Assembly (NCBI RefSeq): GCF_013372105.1 | Contig: NZ_CP053825.1 | Coordinates: forward strand, 620,001 to 684,000 | From: Campylobacter armoricus | Lineage (GTDB): Bacteria; Campylobacterota; Campylobacteria; Campylobacterales; Campylobacteraceae | Direction: 5' to 3' | DNA length: 64,000 bases | In this document: positions 16,809 through 27,183 of the stretch, one piece after another | How positions within the stretch are numbered: the first letter of the stretch is position 1 | Layout: every line of letters begins with the position of its first letter | The notes under the pieces: model-generated | What the model saw: only the letters and a program-made list of their open reading frames with translations | What the model was told of the DNA's origin: nothing | The model's database searches: none | Made by a program: the position numbers and the translations under genes

Positions 16809-17771
16809 ATGCTAAAAATTTCATCACTTTGTGAAGAGCGATTGGATATTTTTTTATCAGATATACTCAAACAAAGCCGTTCGCAAATTGCTAAGTTGGT
16901 AAAAGAAAATTGTGTTTATATTAATGAAAAAATAGAAAATAAAAATTCAAAAAAAATAAAACAAAAAGATGAAATAAGTATTTTTTTACCTCAAATAAAA
17001 AAAGCAAAAGAAAGTTATATACCTAAATTTGATATAGAAATTTTATACGAAGATGATGAAATTTTAGTTTTAAATAAAGCACCCAATGTTGTAGTGCATG
17101 GTGCAAGTAGTGTAAAAGAAGCGACTTTGGTAGATTGGCTTTTATATAAAGGTTATGCTTTGTCAAATTTAAATGGAGAACATAGAGCAGGACTTGTACA
17201 TAGACTTGATAAAGGGACAAGTGGAGCCATAGTAATAGCAAAAAATAACCAAAGCCATCAGTTTTTAGCAAAACAGCTTTTAGATAAAAGTATGGGGAGA
17301 ATTTACTTCGCTTTAAGTGATTTACCTTTAAAAAATGATAAAATGAGTAATGAAAAAGCTATTATGCGTTGTCCTAGTAATAGATTAAAAAAAATAACTA
17401 CAAATCACTTAAATTCTTTAGCAAAAAGCGCAAAAACAGATTTTATAAATTTATTAAGTGCTAAAAACTGCTCTTTAATAGCTGCTAAATTATATACAGG
17501 AAGAACTCATCAAATTAGAGTACATTTAGCTGATTTTAATCGTTATATTTTAGGTGATGAATTATATGGATATAAAGGAAAAATAAAGTATAATAGAGTA
17601 ATGCTTCATGCGTATTTGATTTATTTTATTCATCCTAGGACTAAAAAACTTATGTTTATAAAAGCACCTATGTTTGATGATTTTTATCAAATTTTGAAAG
17701 AGAATTTTACACAAGGAGAAATAGATGAAAAAACTTCATTGGATTATATTAAGTTCAGCTTTGGCTTTTAG
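16809..17771 (+). CDS. RluA/RluD-family pseudouridine synthase
   Basis: This 320-residue enzyme has an N-terminal S4 RNA-binding domain (about 1-65) and a catalytic domain with HRLDKGTSGAIVIAKN, which holds the catalytic Asp, and TGRTHQIRVHLA. It converts uridine to pseudouridine in rRNA; the target site cannot be read from the sequence. Order relative to rodA, flpA and trmB is as in C. jejuni. The 3' end overlaps flpA by 47 bases, an unusually long overlap that suggests coupled translation. Confidence 0.9.
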   Translation: MLKISSLCEERLDIFLSDILKQSRSQIAKLVKENCVYINEKIENKNSKKIKQKDEISIFLPQIKKAKESYIPKFDIEILYEDDEILVLNKAPNVVVHGASSVKEATLVDWLLYKGYALSNLNGEHRAGLVHRLDKGTSGAIVIAKNNQSHQFLAKQLLDKSMGRIYFALSDLPLKNDKMSNEKAIMRCPSNRLKKITTNHLNSLAKSAKTDFINLLSAKNCSLIAAKLYTGRTHQIRVHLADFNRYILGDELYGYKGKIKYNRVMLHAYLIYFIHPRTKKLMFIKAPMFDDFYQILKENFTQGEIDEKTSLDYIKFSFGF

Positions 17772-18939
17772 TGCTTGTAGCACTACTATGAGTTCGCCAC
17801 AAATTGCTCAAGTAAATGATACTTTACCAAAAATTTCAAATATCAAAAGCATAAGTGATATTACCAGTATAGCTTTTGAATGGGAACCTTTATACGATCA
17901 AAATATAGCAGGTTATTATATTTATAGAGCTAATGCAGCAGGTGCGCCAATGGAACTTATAGCAAAAATTAAAAACAAGTTTCAAACACATTACACTGAT
18001 ACAAATTTAGAGCCAAATACGAGATATTATTATTCTATGAAAACTTTTAACGAGCTTGGTCAAGTTTCTCAAGATGGTGTGAGCATAGAAGCTTTTACAA
18101 ATAGAGTGATTGATCCAGTGCCTTTTGTTCAAGCTATTGTAGGTTTGCCAAATCGTGTAAAATTAGTTTGGAGACCACATCCTGATTTAAGAGTAAATTC
18201 ATATATTATCGAACGCGCTAATATGAAAGATATGAAATTTAAAGAATTAACTAGGGTTAAAAATCGTTTAAGTGCCGAGTATATTGATGATTCATTAAAA
18301 CCTGATGAGAGTTTTCAATATAGAATTATAGCTTTAACTTATGATGGTATTAAAAGCACTCCAAGCAAGATAGTAGAATCAACCACCAAAGCACTTCCTC
18401 CTATGGTAAATAACTTACAAGCAAGCAAAGATGCTCCAAGAAAAATCATCTTAACTTGGGATAAGATTGATTATGCTGATTTTGCTTATTATAAAATTTA
18501 TTCAAGTTCAACTACTTTTTTACCTTTTAGTGTTATAGCCAAAACTTCTGAGAATACTTATGAAGATGCAGTAAAAGGTGTAGCTGAAAAGAGATATTAT
18601 AAAGTAAGTATGGTTGATAAAGATGGCTTAGAAAGTCCTATAGCAAATGAGCCTGTAGAAGGTATAACCTTAGGAGCACCATTAGCACCTAGTATTATTT
18701 TATGTGCAGTTGAAGATGATGGCATTAGAGTAGAATGGGTTGATAATGATGATAGGGCTAAGGAATACATAGTAAAAAGAAGTGGTGGTGGAAGTAGTGC
18801 TGTGTTTAAGGAGATTAAATCTAAACAATTAAAAGATATTACAGCAGTTCCTGGAAAAGTGTATAGTTATGAGGTTATAGCTATTGATGCTAATGGTATT
18901 GAGTCAAAAGCTTCTGATAAATTTACAGCGGTGAAATAA
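17725..18939 (+). CDS. flpA: Fibronectin-binding lipoprotein FlpA
   Basis: This 404-residue outer-surface lipoprotein has a signal peptide ending in FSAC (Cys about 19) and four successive fibronectin type III-like units (about 33-125, 126-222, 223-316 and 317-404), each with a WxP/W core and a Y-Y-S/V pattern. In C. jejuni, FlpA is an adhesin that binds host fibronectin. Neighbours match that locus: pseudouridine synthase before, trmB after. It has a strong AAGGAG site. The stop overlaps the first base of trmB. Confidence 0.88.
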   Translation: MKKLHWIILSSALAFSACSTTMSSPQIAQVNDTLPKISNIKSISDITSIAFEWEPLYDQNIAGYYIYRANAAGAPMELIAKIKNKFQTHYTDTNLEPNTRYYYSMKTFNELGQVSQDGVSIEAFTNRVIDPVPFVQAIVGLPNRVKLVWRPHPDLRVNSYIIERANMKDMKFKELTRVKNRLSAEYIDDSLKPDESFQYRIIALTYDGIKSTPSKIVESTTKALPPMVNNLQASKDAPRKIILTWDKIDYADFAYYKIYSSSTTFLPFSVIAKTSENTYEDAVKGVAEKRYYKVSMVDKDGLESPIANEPVEGITLGAPLAPSIILCAVEDDGIRVEWVDNDDRAKEYIVKRSGGGSSAVFKEIKSKQLKDITAVPGKVYSYEVIAIDANGIESKASDKFTAVK

Positions 18940-20129
18940 TGCCAAATTTTAAGTGTAAAATTTTAAAAGAAATTCAACTTCCATTTCAAAAGGATGGAGT
19001 TGAATTTTTATGGCTTGCAAAAGGTGAGAATGTAAATTTACTTTTTACGCGTATAAAAGAAGAAAATTTTTTTATACAAATTAAAAAAGATGATAGAAAA
19101 CAAGAATGGCTCATTAAGGGAGAAAAACATACCAAACCTTCACAAATTGGATATTTGCAAAAAGCTTTACTTTTATTTAAGGAAAATTTTACCCAAGATA
19201 TAATTTGTGAAGCAGTTGCTCTAAAACATACAAGATTAATTCAAAAAACACCTTTGATTGCTAATGATTTAAAAGAGTTGCTAGAGCAAATCCAAAATAA
19301 AAAGCAAATTTATATAGAAATAGGTTTTGGAAGCGGTAGGCATTTGCTCTATCAAGCTAAGCAAAATCCTAATGTTTTAATCATCGGTATAGAAATTTAT
19401 ACTCCTGCATTAGAACAAGTAGCTAAGTTAGCTTTAAGTGAAAACTTAAATAATGTCTTATTGATAGAAACTGATGCAAGGTTGTTATTAAGTGTGCTTG
19501 AATCTAATTTAGTAGATAAAATTTTCTTACATTTTCCTGTTCCTTGGGATAAGAAGCCTCATCGTAGGGTAGTGGGACTAAATTTTGCAAATGAATGCGC
19601 TAGGGTTTTAAAAGACACTGGTCAGTTTGAGCTTAGAACAGATAGTTATATGTATTTTAGTTTTACTTTGGAAACTTTTTTAAATTTTTCGCATTTAAAA
19701 GCAGAAATTGCAAAAAATAAAAATTTGGAAATATCGAGTAAATATGAAGATCGATGGAAAAGACAAGAAAAAGATATATATGATTTAAAAATTAGTGATT
19801 TTAGTGAAAGTAAAAGACTGGATAAAAATCAAAAATTTGCTATAGAAAATTTGAAATTTGATTTGGAAGAATTAGATTGTATTAAAAAGAATTTTAAAAA
19901 TAATGTTTTTAAAGATGATGATTTTTTCTTATATACTGAAAAGTTATATACTACAGAAAAAGATATTATCATTAAAGTAGCTCTTGGAGCTTTTTATAAG
20001 CCAGAGCATGTGTATATAAGATTAGGTAAATATAATACTATTTTTGTTTTTGAAGACCCTTTTAAAACAAAAGAAAATTTAAAAGCTATAGAAAAATTAA
20101 GAGAAATATTGTATTCTTATAGCAAATAA
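18939..20129 (+). CDS. trmB: tRNA (guanine-N7-)-methyltransferase
   Basis: This 396-residue enzyme makes m7G46 in tRNA with SAM. The SAM-binding motif is YIEIGFGSGRHLLYQA and the family motif around HFPVPWDKKPHRRVV is clear. It is much longer than the E. coli enzyme (about 240 residues): about 100 N-terminal residues precede the methyltransferase core and a C-terminal domain follows, as in other Campylobacter copies. It begins at the last base of flpA. Confidence 0.9.
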   Translation: MPNFKCKILKEIQLPFQKDGVEFLWLAKGENVNLLFTRIKEENFFIQIKKDDRKQEWLIKGEKHTKPSQIGYLQKALLLFKENFTQDIICEAVALKHTRLIQKTPLIANDLKELLEQIQNKKQIYIEIGFGSGRHLLYQAKQNPNVLIIGIEIYTPALEQVAKLALSENLNNVLLIETDARLLLSVLESNLVDKIFLHFPVPWDKKPHRRVVGLNFANECARVLKDTGQFELRTDSYMYFSFTLETFLNFSHLKAEIAKNKNLEISSKYEDRWKRQEKDIYDLKISDFSESKRLDKNQKFAIENLKFDLEELDCIKKNFKNNVFKDDDFFLYTEKLYTTEKDIIIKVALGAFYKPEHVYIRLGKYNTIFVFEDPFKTKENLKAIEKLREILYSYSK

Positions 20130-20168
20130 TAAATATTTATACTTTAATATTATAAGGAAAATATAGTG

Positions 20169-20825
20169 ATGATAGAAGCCAAAAAGCTTTGTCTTGGTTA
20201 TGATGAACTTGTTATAGAAAATGCTAGTTTTTCTTTAAAAGACAATGATTTTGTTTTTATTACAGGTAAAAGCGGTAGTGGAAAATCAACTTTATTAAAA
20301 TCTTTTTATGGAGATTTAGAGCCACTTGGTGGAAATTTAAAAGTTTGTGATAATGACTTGGTGAATATTTCTAATACTGAACTTTTACAACTTAGACAAA
20401 AAATAGGTATTATTTTTCAAGATTATCGTTTGGTTCAAGAATTTAACGTTGAGAAAAATGTAATGCTTCCTTTGATGATTAAGGGTTATAGCAAAAATGT
20501 ATGTAAAGAGCAAGCTGCAAAACTTTTAAAACATGTAAATTTAACTTTTAAAGCAGATAAAAAGCCTGCACAACTTTCAGGTGGAGAACAACAACGCGTA
20601 GCTATGGCTAGAGCTTTAGCACATAATCCAAAATTACTTTTATGTGATGAGCCAACAGGTAATTTAGATGAATATTCTTCAGATATTATATGGACATTAT
20701 TAAAATCAGCTAGAGAGATACTTGGAACTTGTGTTGTAGTTGTAACACATAGAATTCCTACTAATTTAAGACTTGATTATCGTCGCTTTAATATAGAAAA
20801 TGGGAGAATGAATGAAATCGTTTAA
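20169..20825 (+). CDS. ftsE: Cell-division ABC ATPase FtsE
   Basis: This ATPase of about 218 residues has Walker A GKSGSGKST, Q-loop IIFQDYRLV, signature LSGGEQQR and Walker B LLLCDEPTGNLD. It pairs with FtsX, whose gene overlaps its end by 14 bases, to send ATP-driven signals to periplasmic wall hydrolase activators at the division site. A GTG three bases upstream (20166) is also possible; AAGGA lies 7-10 bases before either. The EnvC-like gene after ftsX completes the functional set. Confidence 0.88.
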   Translation: MIEAKKLCLGYDELVIENASFSLKDNDFVFITGKSGSGKSTLLKSFYGDLEPLGGNLKVCDNDLVNISNTELLQLRQKIGIIFQDYRLVQEFNVEKNVMLPLMIKGYSKNVCKEQAAKLLKHVNLTFKADKKPAQLSGGEQQRVAMARALAHNPKLLLCDEPTGNLDEYSSDIIWTLLKSAREILGTCVVVVTHRIPTNLRLDYRRFNIENGRMNEIV

Positions 20826-21618
20826 AAATCATCTTTCTTTAATATTTGCCTTAATGGTGATGATGTTTGCTTTTGAGTTTTTAATTATTACAAACAAAAC
20901 TATAGAGCACTATGAAAAACTTTTAAATAAAGATTATAATATTATTTTGGTAGGAAAAACTCATTTGGATAAAAAAAGCATAGAAGATCAAGTGGGTTAT
21001 TTTCAGTCTTTAGAAATTTTAAATCCTAGTGAAATGATAGATAGACTTAAAAATGATATATCAGCTAAAAATATAGAGGTTTTAAAAGCTACATTGCCAA
21101 AATTTTATACTTTAAAATTAAGCAAACTTTTATCAGAAGATGAATTAAAATCTTTAAAAGATAGGCTTTTGAAAAATCCAAATATCACTAAAGTTGAAAC
21201 ATTTGCTAAAACTCATACTAAAATTTACAAACTTTTAGTTTTGGTGAAATTTTTATTATGGTTTTTCTTGTTTATTATTATATTGCTTAGTTTTGTATTA
21301 TTGCTTAAACAGATGAAAATATGGCTTTTTGAACATACTCAAAGAGTTGAAATTATGTGCTTGCTTGGAGCGCCATTTTGGTTTAGATCTTTTATGCTTT
21401 ACAAAATTGTCTTTATTGATTGTTTGATAGCATTTTTATTATTAGTTGCATTTTTTACCCAAGTTTATGATCTTGAATTTATTAAATTAGCTTTGCAAAG
21501 TGTGGATATTAGCTTGCCTAAAATAAGTATATTTACATACTTATTTTTGATTTTCTTGGCAATGCTTTGTGTTTGTTTTGCATGCGTAAATTTTGTAATG
21601 TTCAAGGTTAGAAAATGA
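20812..21618 (+). CDS. ftsX: Cell-division permease-like protein FtsX
   Basis: This 268-residue protein has four membrane segments (about 12-30, 143-166, 196-216 and 240-262). A periplasmic domain of about 110 residues lies between the first two, where FtsX proteins bind EnvC-type activators. The cytoplasmic loop TQRVEIMCLLGAPFWFRSFM is the region that meets FtsE. Overlap with ftsE and with the next gene shows an operon. Confidence 0.87.
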   Translation: MKSFKNHLSLIFALMVMMFAFEFLIITNKTIEHYEKLLNKDYNIILVGKTHLDKKSIEDQVGYFQSLEILNPSEMIDRLKNDISAKNIEVLKATLPKFYTLKLSKLLSEDELKSLKDRLLKNPNITKVETFAKTHTKIYKLLVLVKFLLWFFLFIIILLSFVLLLKQMKIWLFEHTQRVEIMCLLGAPFWFRSFMLYKIVFIDCLIAFLLLVAFFTQVYDLEFIKLALQSVDISLPKISIFTYLFLIFLAMLCVCFACVNFVMFKVRK

Positions 21619-22790
21619 AAAAATACTTTTTGTTTTTTTTGATTTCTTTTTCTATTTTATTTGCAAATGAAATAGCACAAAAACAAAAAGATATTAAAGA
21701 AAATGAGCGTATAGTAAAACAACTTTCTAAAAAATTAGAAGATTTAGCAAGTGAAATTTTAGATAATGAAAAAAATCTTAAAAAAATTGCAAGTGAAATT
21801 AGTGTTTTAAGTTCTAAAACCTTAAAATTAGAAAGTTCTGCAAAAGTTCAAATTAAATCATTAGAACAATTAAATACACAAAATAAAGATCTTTTGCAAA
21901 ATAAAAATAAAATTGAAGGAAAGATAATTGATTTAATAGCTAAAGATTTTGCTTATGATTTAGCTATTCCTAAAAATTATATAGAAAGTGAAGATAGTAT
22001 TATTGCTTTAGAATTAGTTGGAGCGTTAGATAAAATTTTTAAGGAAGAATTTTATCAAATTTCTAAAGATTATGAAGATATAAGTAAAAAAATCGAAGAA
22101 AAACAAGCTCAAATAGCTGCAATCAATACAAATTTAAAAAACTATAAAGATCAAATTGATGAGTTAAAAAATCTTAGAAAAAAGCAAGAACAAGAAATCA
22201 TAAAACAAAAAACTGATAAAGAAATTTACACTAGAAAACTCTCTAATCTACAAGCACAGCAACAAGAATTAAGAAAAACTCTAAATAAATTAAAAATTAT
22301 AAAAGAAAAAGAAGAAGAAAAAATTGCACAGAAAAAAGAGGATAACAAAGCATCTAGTAATATTAAACAAGTAGGTTCAAGTTATCAAACAAGTAGTGTT
22401 AAAAGTTATAGTGGTGCTAAAACTATAGCTCCTTTAGAATCATATACAGTAAAGCAAAAATTTGGAAATTATGTCGATCCAATTTATAATATTAAAATTT
22501 ATAATGAAAATGTTGTTTTAAAAAGTGATGTTGCTAATGCTGCTGTGAGGAATGTATTAGATGGCAAGGTAGTTTTTGCTAAATCAACTCCAACCTTGAA
22601 AAAAGTTGTAATTGTAGAAAATAAAAATGGAATTCACACTATTTATGCACATTTAGATAAAATTGCACCCGGGGTTAAAGTAGGTAGAAATATTAAAAAA
22701 GGATATATTATAGGTAGAGTTGAGAGTGATTTAACTTTTGAAGTAACACAAAAGAATTTTCATATAAATCCTTTAGAAATGATTAAGTAA
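21615..22790 (+). CDS. EnvC-like murein hydrolase activator with degenerate LytM domain
   Basis: This 391-residue protein has a signal peptide (1-18), a long coiled coil (about 19-240), a Lys/Ser-rich linker, and a C-terminal LytM/M23-like domain (about 285-391). In that domain HTIYAHL is kept, but the HxxxD and HxH zinc motifs are lost (IYNENVVLKSD and SDLTFEVTQ stand there). EnvC of E. coli has the same loss: it does not cut murein but, pulled by FtsEX, activates amidases. The amidase AmiA is encoded about 5.5 kb downstream. So I infer an activator rather than an enzyme. Confidence 0.82.
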   Translation: MKKYFLFFLISFSILFANEIAQKQKDIKENERIVKQLSKKLEDLASEILDNEKNLKKIASEISVLSSKTLKLESSAKVQIKSLEQLNTQNKDLLQNKNKIEGKIIDLIAKDFAYDLAIPKNYIESEDSIIALELVGALDKIFKEEFYQISKDYEDISKKIEEKQAQIAAINTNLKNYKDQIDELKNLRKKQEQEIIKQKTDKEIYTRKLSNLQAQQQELRKTLNKLKIIKEKEEEKIAQKKEDNKASSNIKQVGSSYQTSSVKSYSGAKTIAPLESYTVKQKFGNYVDPIYNIKIYNENVVLKSDVANAAVRNVLDGKVVFAKSTPTLKKVVIVENKNGIHTIYAHLDKIAPGVKVGRNIKKGYIIGRVESDLTFEVTQKNFHINPLEMIK

Positions 22791-22817
22791 ATTAGCTTTT
22801 TTTAATACGAATTTTGG

Positions 22818-23566
<749 letters not shown>

Positions 23567-23580
23567 TATTAAGGAAGAAA

Positions 23581-23799
23581 ATGAGAGTAGAACAAATAGC
23601 TGCAAAAGCTTTAAAAAAAATGAAAAATGATAGATATAAATTAGCTTTGGTAGTAGCAAAGAGAGCAGAAGAACTTGCAAATGGTGCTGAAGCTTTAGTT
23701 GATTTAGATAAAAATAAAAATAAATTTACTGATATTGCTTTATATGAAATTGCAGAAGATAAAATAACACTCGAGGGATTTATTGAAACTAGTAAATGA
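23581..23799 (+). CDS. rpoZ: RNA polymerase omega subunit
   Basis: This 72-residue protein matches omega subunits: [32 protein letters not shown], where the RYKLAL.VAKRA core contacts the beta' subunit. It lies between pyrH and spoT, and rpoZ is next to spoT in many bacteria. The end overlaps the probable spoT start by 17 bases. Confidence 0.93.
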   Translation: MRVEQIAAKALKKMKNDRYKLALVVAKRAEELANGAEALVDLDKNKNKFTDIALYEIAEDKITLEGFIETSK

Positions 23800-25969
23800 T
23801 GAGTTGTTATTAGATAAGCTTATTGATGATGTAAAAAATTGCAAAGATTTAAATAGGGCTAAAGAAATTCTTTTTTTAGTTTTTCCACAATCTAATATTT
23901 TAGAAAAAGCAGTGGAATTTTGTATTCAAAAACATAATGGGCAATTTAGAAAAAGTGGCGAACCTTATGCGGTTCATCCTATATTAGTTGCTTCTTTTGT
24001 TGCTTTTTTAAGTCCAGTAAAATCTATGATTATAGCTGCTTTGTTACATGATGTTTTAGAGGATACAAATTGCAATGAAGAAGAGCTAAGTATGATTTTT
24101 GGTGAAGAAGTGGCAAAACTAGTTCAAGGTTTGACTAAAATTGTTAGTATTAGAGAAGATCATCTTACTCGCTCTAATTCAAATGAAAAGTTAGCAAGAT
24201 CTGCTTTGACTTTTAGAAATATGCTTTTAGCTGGCGTTGAAGATGTGAGCGTACTTGTGATAAAGCTTTGTGATAGATTGCATAATATGCTTACATTAAA
24301 TTATTTAAGAGAGGATAAACAAAAAAGAATTAGTGAAGAAACATTGGTGGTATATGCTCCTATAGCCCATAGACTTGGTATTTCAAGTATAAAAAATTTG
24401 CTTGAAGATTTAAGTTTTAAATTTTTACTACCTGAAGAATATATGCAAATTGATAATTATATTAACGCTAAAGATCAACAAATTCAACTCGGTTTTAATG
24501 AATTTATTTCTAAAATTGAAATGTTGTTTTTAGAAAATGGCTTTAGACAAGGTAGTTTTATTATTCATAAAAGAATTAAACATAATTATTCTATATATTT
24601 AAAAATGCAAAGAAAAGGTGTAGGTCTTGAAGAAGTTTTAGATCTTTTGGGTGTTAGAATTTTAGTGGAAAAGATTTATGATTGTTATTTGGCATTAGGA
24701 ATTTTACATACACATTTTAATCCTTTAATTTCAAGATTTAAAGATTATATAGCTTTACCAAAGCAAAATGGTTATCAAACCTTACATACTACTCTTTTTG
24801 ATGCTAAAAATATTATAGAGGCTCAAATTCGCACCTTTGATATGCATAAAACTGCTGAATTTGGTGTTGCTGCTCATTGGAAATACAAAGAAGGAAATAT
24901 CGCTACTCCAAATTTAGATTGGCTTGCGGATATTTCTATGCATGCTAAAGAAGGAAATAATGTTCAAGATTGTGATGCAATAGAGCTTTATGAATATGCT
25001 AAGGATAGTTTATATATTGAAGATATAGCAGTATATTCTCCAAAGGGAGAAATTTTTACTCTACCTCGAGGAGCTACAGCTTTAGATTTTGCTTATGAAG
25101 TGCATACTAAAGTAGGACTTCACGCAAAAACGGCTTTTGTAAATCGTGTGAGAGTACCTCTTTTAACTGTGCTTAAAAATGGTGATATAGTTAGTATAGA
25201 AACTTCTAATGAAGAATTTTTTAGATGTTCGTGGATAGATAGTGTTAAAACAGGAAAAGCCAGGGCTAGCATAAGAGATTTTTGCAAACAAAAGAAAAAA
25301 GAGTTAAATAATAAAATTGCCATTAATCTACTTTCTACTGTATTTAATAAAGACTCAATTACAATAGAAAAATGGCTAGAAAAAGAAAATTTTAGTAAAA
25401 AACTTAGACAAATTGCTTTAGATTTTAATTATTTTAAAGATGTGATTATTGCTCTTAGAAAATATATGGGACAAAATCAAGCTAACAAATTTGAACAAAA
25501 TGAGCAAAAATTTGAAAGTATTGTTATAGGATCTAACTATAAAATTACTACTATTAATTTTGATTATTGCTGTAGACCTAAAAGAGGAGATGAAATTATC
25601 GCTTTTAGGCATTCTACTAATGCCACAATACATCATAAACTTTGTGAACAAGCTATGAAAATGATTGAAGAAAATAAAGAAATGGTTTTTGTTTCTTGGA
25701 ATGATAGCTCGATAAAAAGTTACAAAATTATTGTTTCTATTGAAAATAAAAAAGGTTCTTTAGCAGATTTTCTAACTACTTTAGCTAAAATGCAAATAAA
25801 TGTCTTAAGTATTAATTCAGCTGATTCAGAGCCTGTGGTGGCAAATTATTTTGAAGTTCAAGTTGAATTGCCTAATAATATTGATGTTGAAAATGCCAAA
25901 GAAAGATTAAAAACTAGATATAGAATTTTAGATTTTACATCTTTAAATGATGCGTATAATAATCACTAA
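23783..25969 (+). CDS. spoT: Bifunctional (p)ppGpp synthetase/hydrolase
   Basis: This protein of about 728 residues has an HD hydrolase domain ([25 protein letters not shown]), a synthetase domain ([19 protein letters not shown]), a TGS domain ([27 protein letters not shown]) and a C-terminal ACT domain. Campylobacter has a single long RSH protein that makes and degrades the stringent-response signal. The only start that fills the frame is TTG 23783 inside rpoZ; a later internal start would shorten the N-terminus slightly. Confidence 0.92.
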   Translation: MKLVNDELLLDKLIDDVKNCKDLNRAKEILFLVFPQSNILEKAVEFCIQKHNGQFRKSGEPYAVHPILVASFVAFLSPVKSMIIAALLHDVLEDTNCNEEELSMIFGEEVAKLVQGLTKIVSIREDHLTRSNSNEKLARSALTFRNMLLAGVEDVSVLVIKLCDRLHNMLTLNYLREDKQKRISEETLVVYAPIAHRLGISSIKNLLEDLSFKFLLPEEYMQIDNYINAKDQQIQLGFNEFISKIEMLFLENGFRQGSFIIHKRIKHNYSIYLKMQRKGVGLEEVLDLLGVRILVEKIYDCYLALGILHTHFNPLISRFKDYIALPKQNGYQTLHTTLFDAKNIIEAQIRTFDMHKTAEFGVAAHWKYKEGNIATPNLDWLADISMHAKEGNNVQDCDAIELYEYAKDSLYIEDIAVYSPKGEIFTLPRGATALDFAYEVHTKVGLHAKTAFVNRVRVPLLTVLKNGDIVSIETSNEEFFRCSWIDSVKTGKARASIRDFCKQKKKELNNKIAINLLSTVFNKDSITIEKWLEKENFSKKLRQIALDFNYFKDVIIALRKYMGQNQANKFEQNEQKFESIVIGSNYKITTINFDYCCRPKRGDEIIAFRHSTNATIHHKLCEQAMKMIEENKEMVFVSWNDSSIKSYKIIVSIENKKGSLADFLTTLAKMQINVLSINSADSEPVVANYFEVQVELPNNIDVENAKERLKTRYRILDFTSLNDAYNNH

Positions 25970-25980
25970 AAAGGTTTATA

Positions 25981-27183
25981 ATGAATATTGATGAAATTAT
26001 TAAAGAGATTAAAAGAGGAATTGCAGAAATTATTGATGAGGAGAGATTGGTTTCTTTAGTAAAAAATTACTATGAAAAGGGTGAAAATTTTTTTGTAAAA
26101 GCTGGGTTTGATCCTACAGCTGCTGATTTACATTTAGGACATACTGTTGTTTTAAGCAAGATGGCTTTACTTCAAAAGCATGGAGCTATAGTGCAGTTTT
26201 TAATAGGCGATTTCACAGCTCAAATAGGTGATCCTACAGGTAAAAGTGTTACAAGAAAAAAACTTGATAAAGAAGAAGTGCTTAAAAATGCCAAAACTTA
26301 TGAAGAGCAGGTTTTTAAAATTTTAGATCCAAGTAAAACTCAAATTCATTTTAATTCTAAATGGCTAAATGAGTTAGGTGCTAGTGGTATAGTAGAGCTT
26401 ACTTCGACTTTTAGTGTTGCTAGAATGCTTGAAAGAGATGATTTTACTAAACGTTTTAAAGAACAAAGTCCTATATCAATTTGTGAGTTTTTGTATCCAC
26501 TTTTACAAGGTTATGATAGTGTTGTATTAAAAAGTGATATAGAGATGGGTGGAACAGATCAAAAATTCAATCTTTTGATGGGTAGACAACTCCAAAGAGT
26601 ATATAATTGCCAAAAAGAACAAGTGGTTATGATGATGCCATTGCTTGAAGGTCTTGATGGTGTAAATAAAATGAGTAAAAGCCTAGGTAATTATATAGGG
26701 GTAACCGAAGATGCTAAAGATATGTATGCTAAGGTTTTAAGTATAAATGATGAGTTGATGTTTAGATATTATGAGCTTTTAAGTGAAAAAAGCTTAAATG
26801 AAATTTCACAAATAAAAGATGATATTAAAAATGGTTTATTGCACCCTAAAAAAGCTAAAGAAGATTTAGCTTTAGAAATTACTACGCGTTTTCACTCAAA
26901 TGAGTGTGCATTAAAAGCTAAGGAAGAATTTGACAAAGTTCATAGTGCAAAAGAGCTTCCTAGTGATATGCCAAGTTTTACTTTAGAAGGTAGTATTTGG
27001 CTTGCGAAAGCTATAGTAGAATGTAAAATGGAAAGCTCTACTTCAGCGGCGAGAAGATTGATTAATTCAAATGCGGTAAGTATTAATGGGGAAAAAGTTC
27101 AAGATGAACAATTCCAACTAGAAAGCGGAGAATATATTTTACAAGTTGGAAAAAGAAAATTTGCAAAATTAAAGGTAGTATGA
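25981..27183 (+). CDS. tyrS: Tyrosyl-tRNA synthetase
   Basis: This 400-residue class I synthetase has the HIGH-type motif DLHLGHTVV, KMSKS as NKMSKSLGNYIG, and an S4 RNA-binding domain at the C-terminus (about 335-400). It charges tRNA-Tyr. It belongs to the longer, TyrZ-like bacterial branch judging by GFDPTAADLHLGH. The stop overlaps the start of fabX. Confidence 0.95.
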   Translation: MNIDEIIKEIKRGIAEIIDEERLVSLVKNYYEKGENFFVKAGFDPTAADLHLGHTVVLSKMALLQKHGAIVQFLIGDFTAQIGDPTGKSVTRKKLDKEEVLKNAKTYEEQVFKILDPSKTQIHFNSKWLNELGASGIVELTSTFSVARMLERDDFTKRFKEQSPISICEFLYPLLQGYDSVVLKSDIEMGGTDQKFNLLMGRQLQRVYNCQKEQVVMMMPLLEGLDGVNKMSKSLGNYIGVTEDAKDMYAKVLSINDELMFRYYELLSEKSLNEISQIKDDIKNGLLHPKKAKEDLALEITTRFHSNECALKAKEEFDKVHSAKELPSDMPSFTLEGSIWLAKAIVECKMESSTSAARRLINSNAVSINGEKVQDEQFQLESGEYILQVGKRKFAKLKVV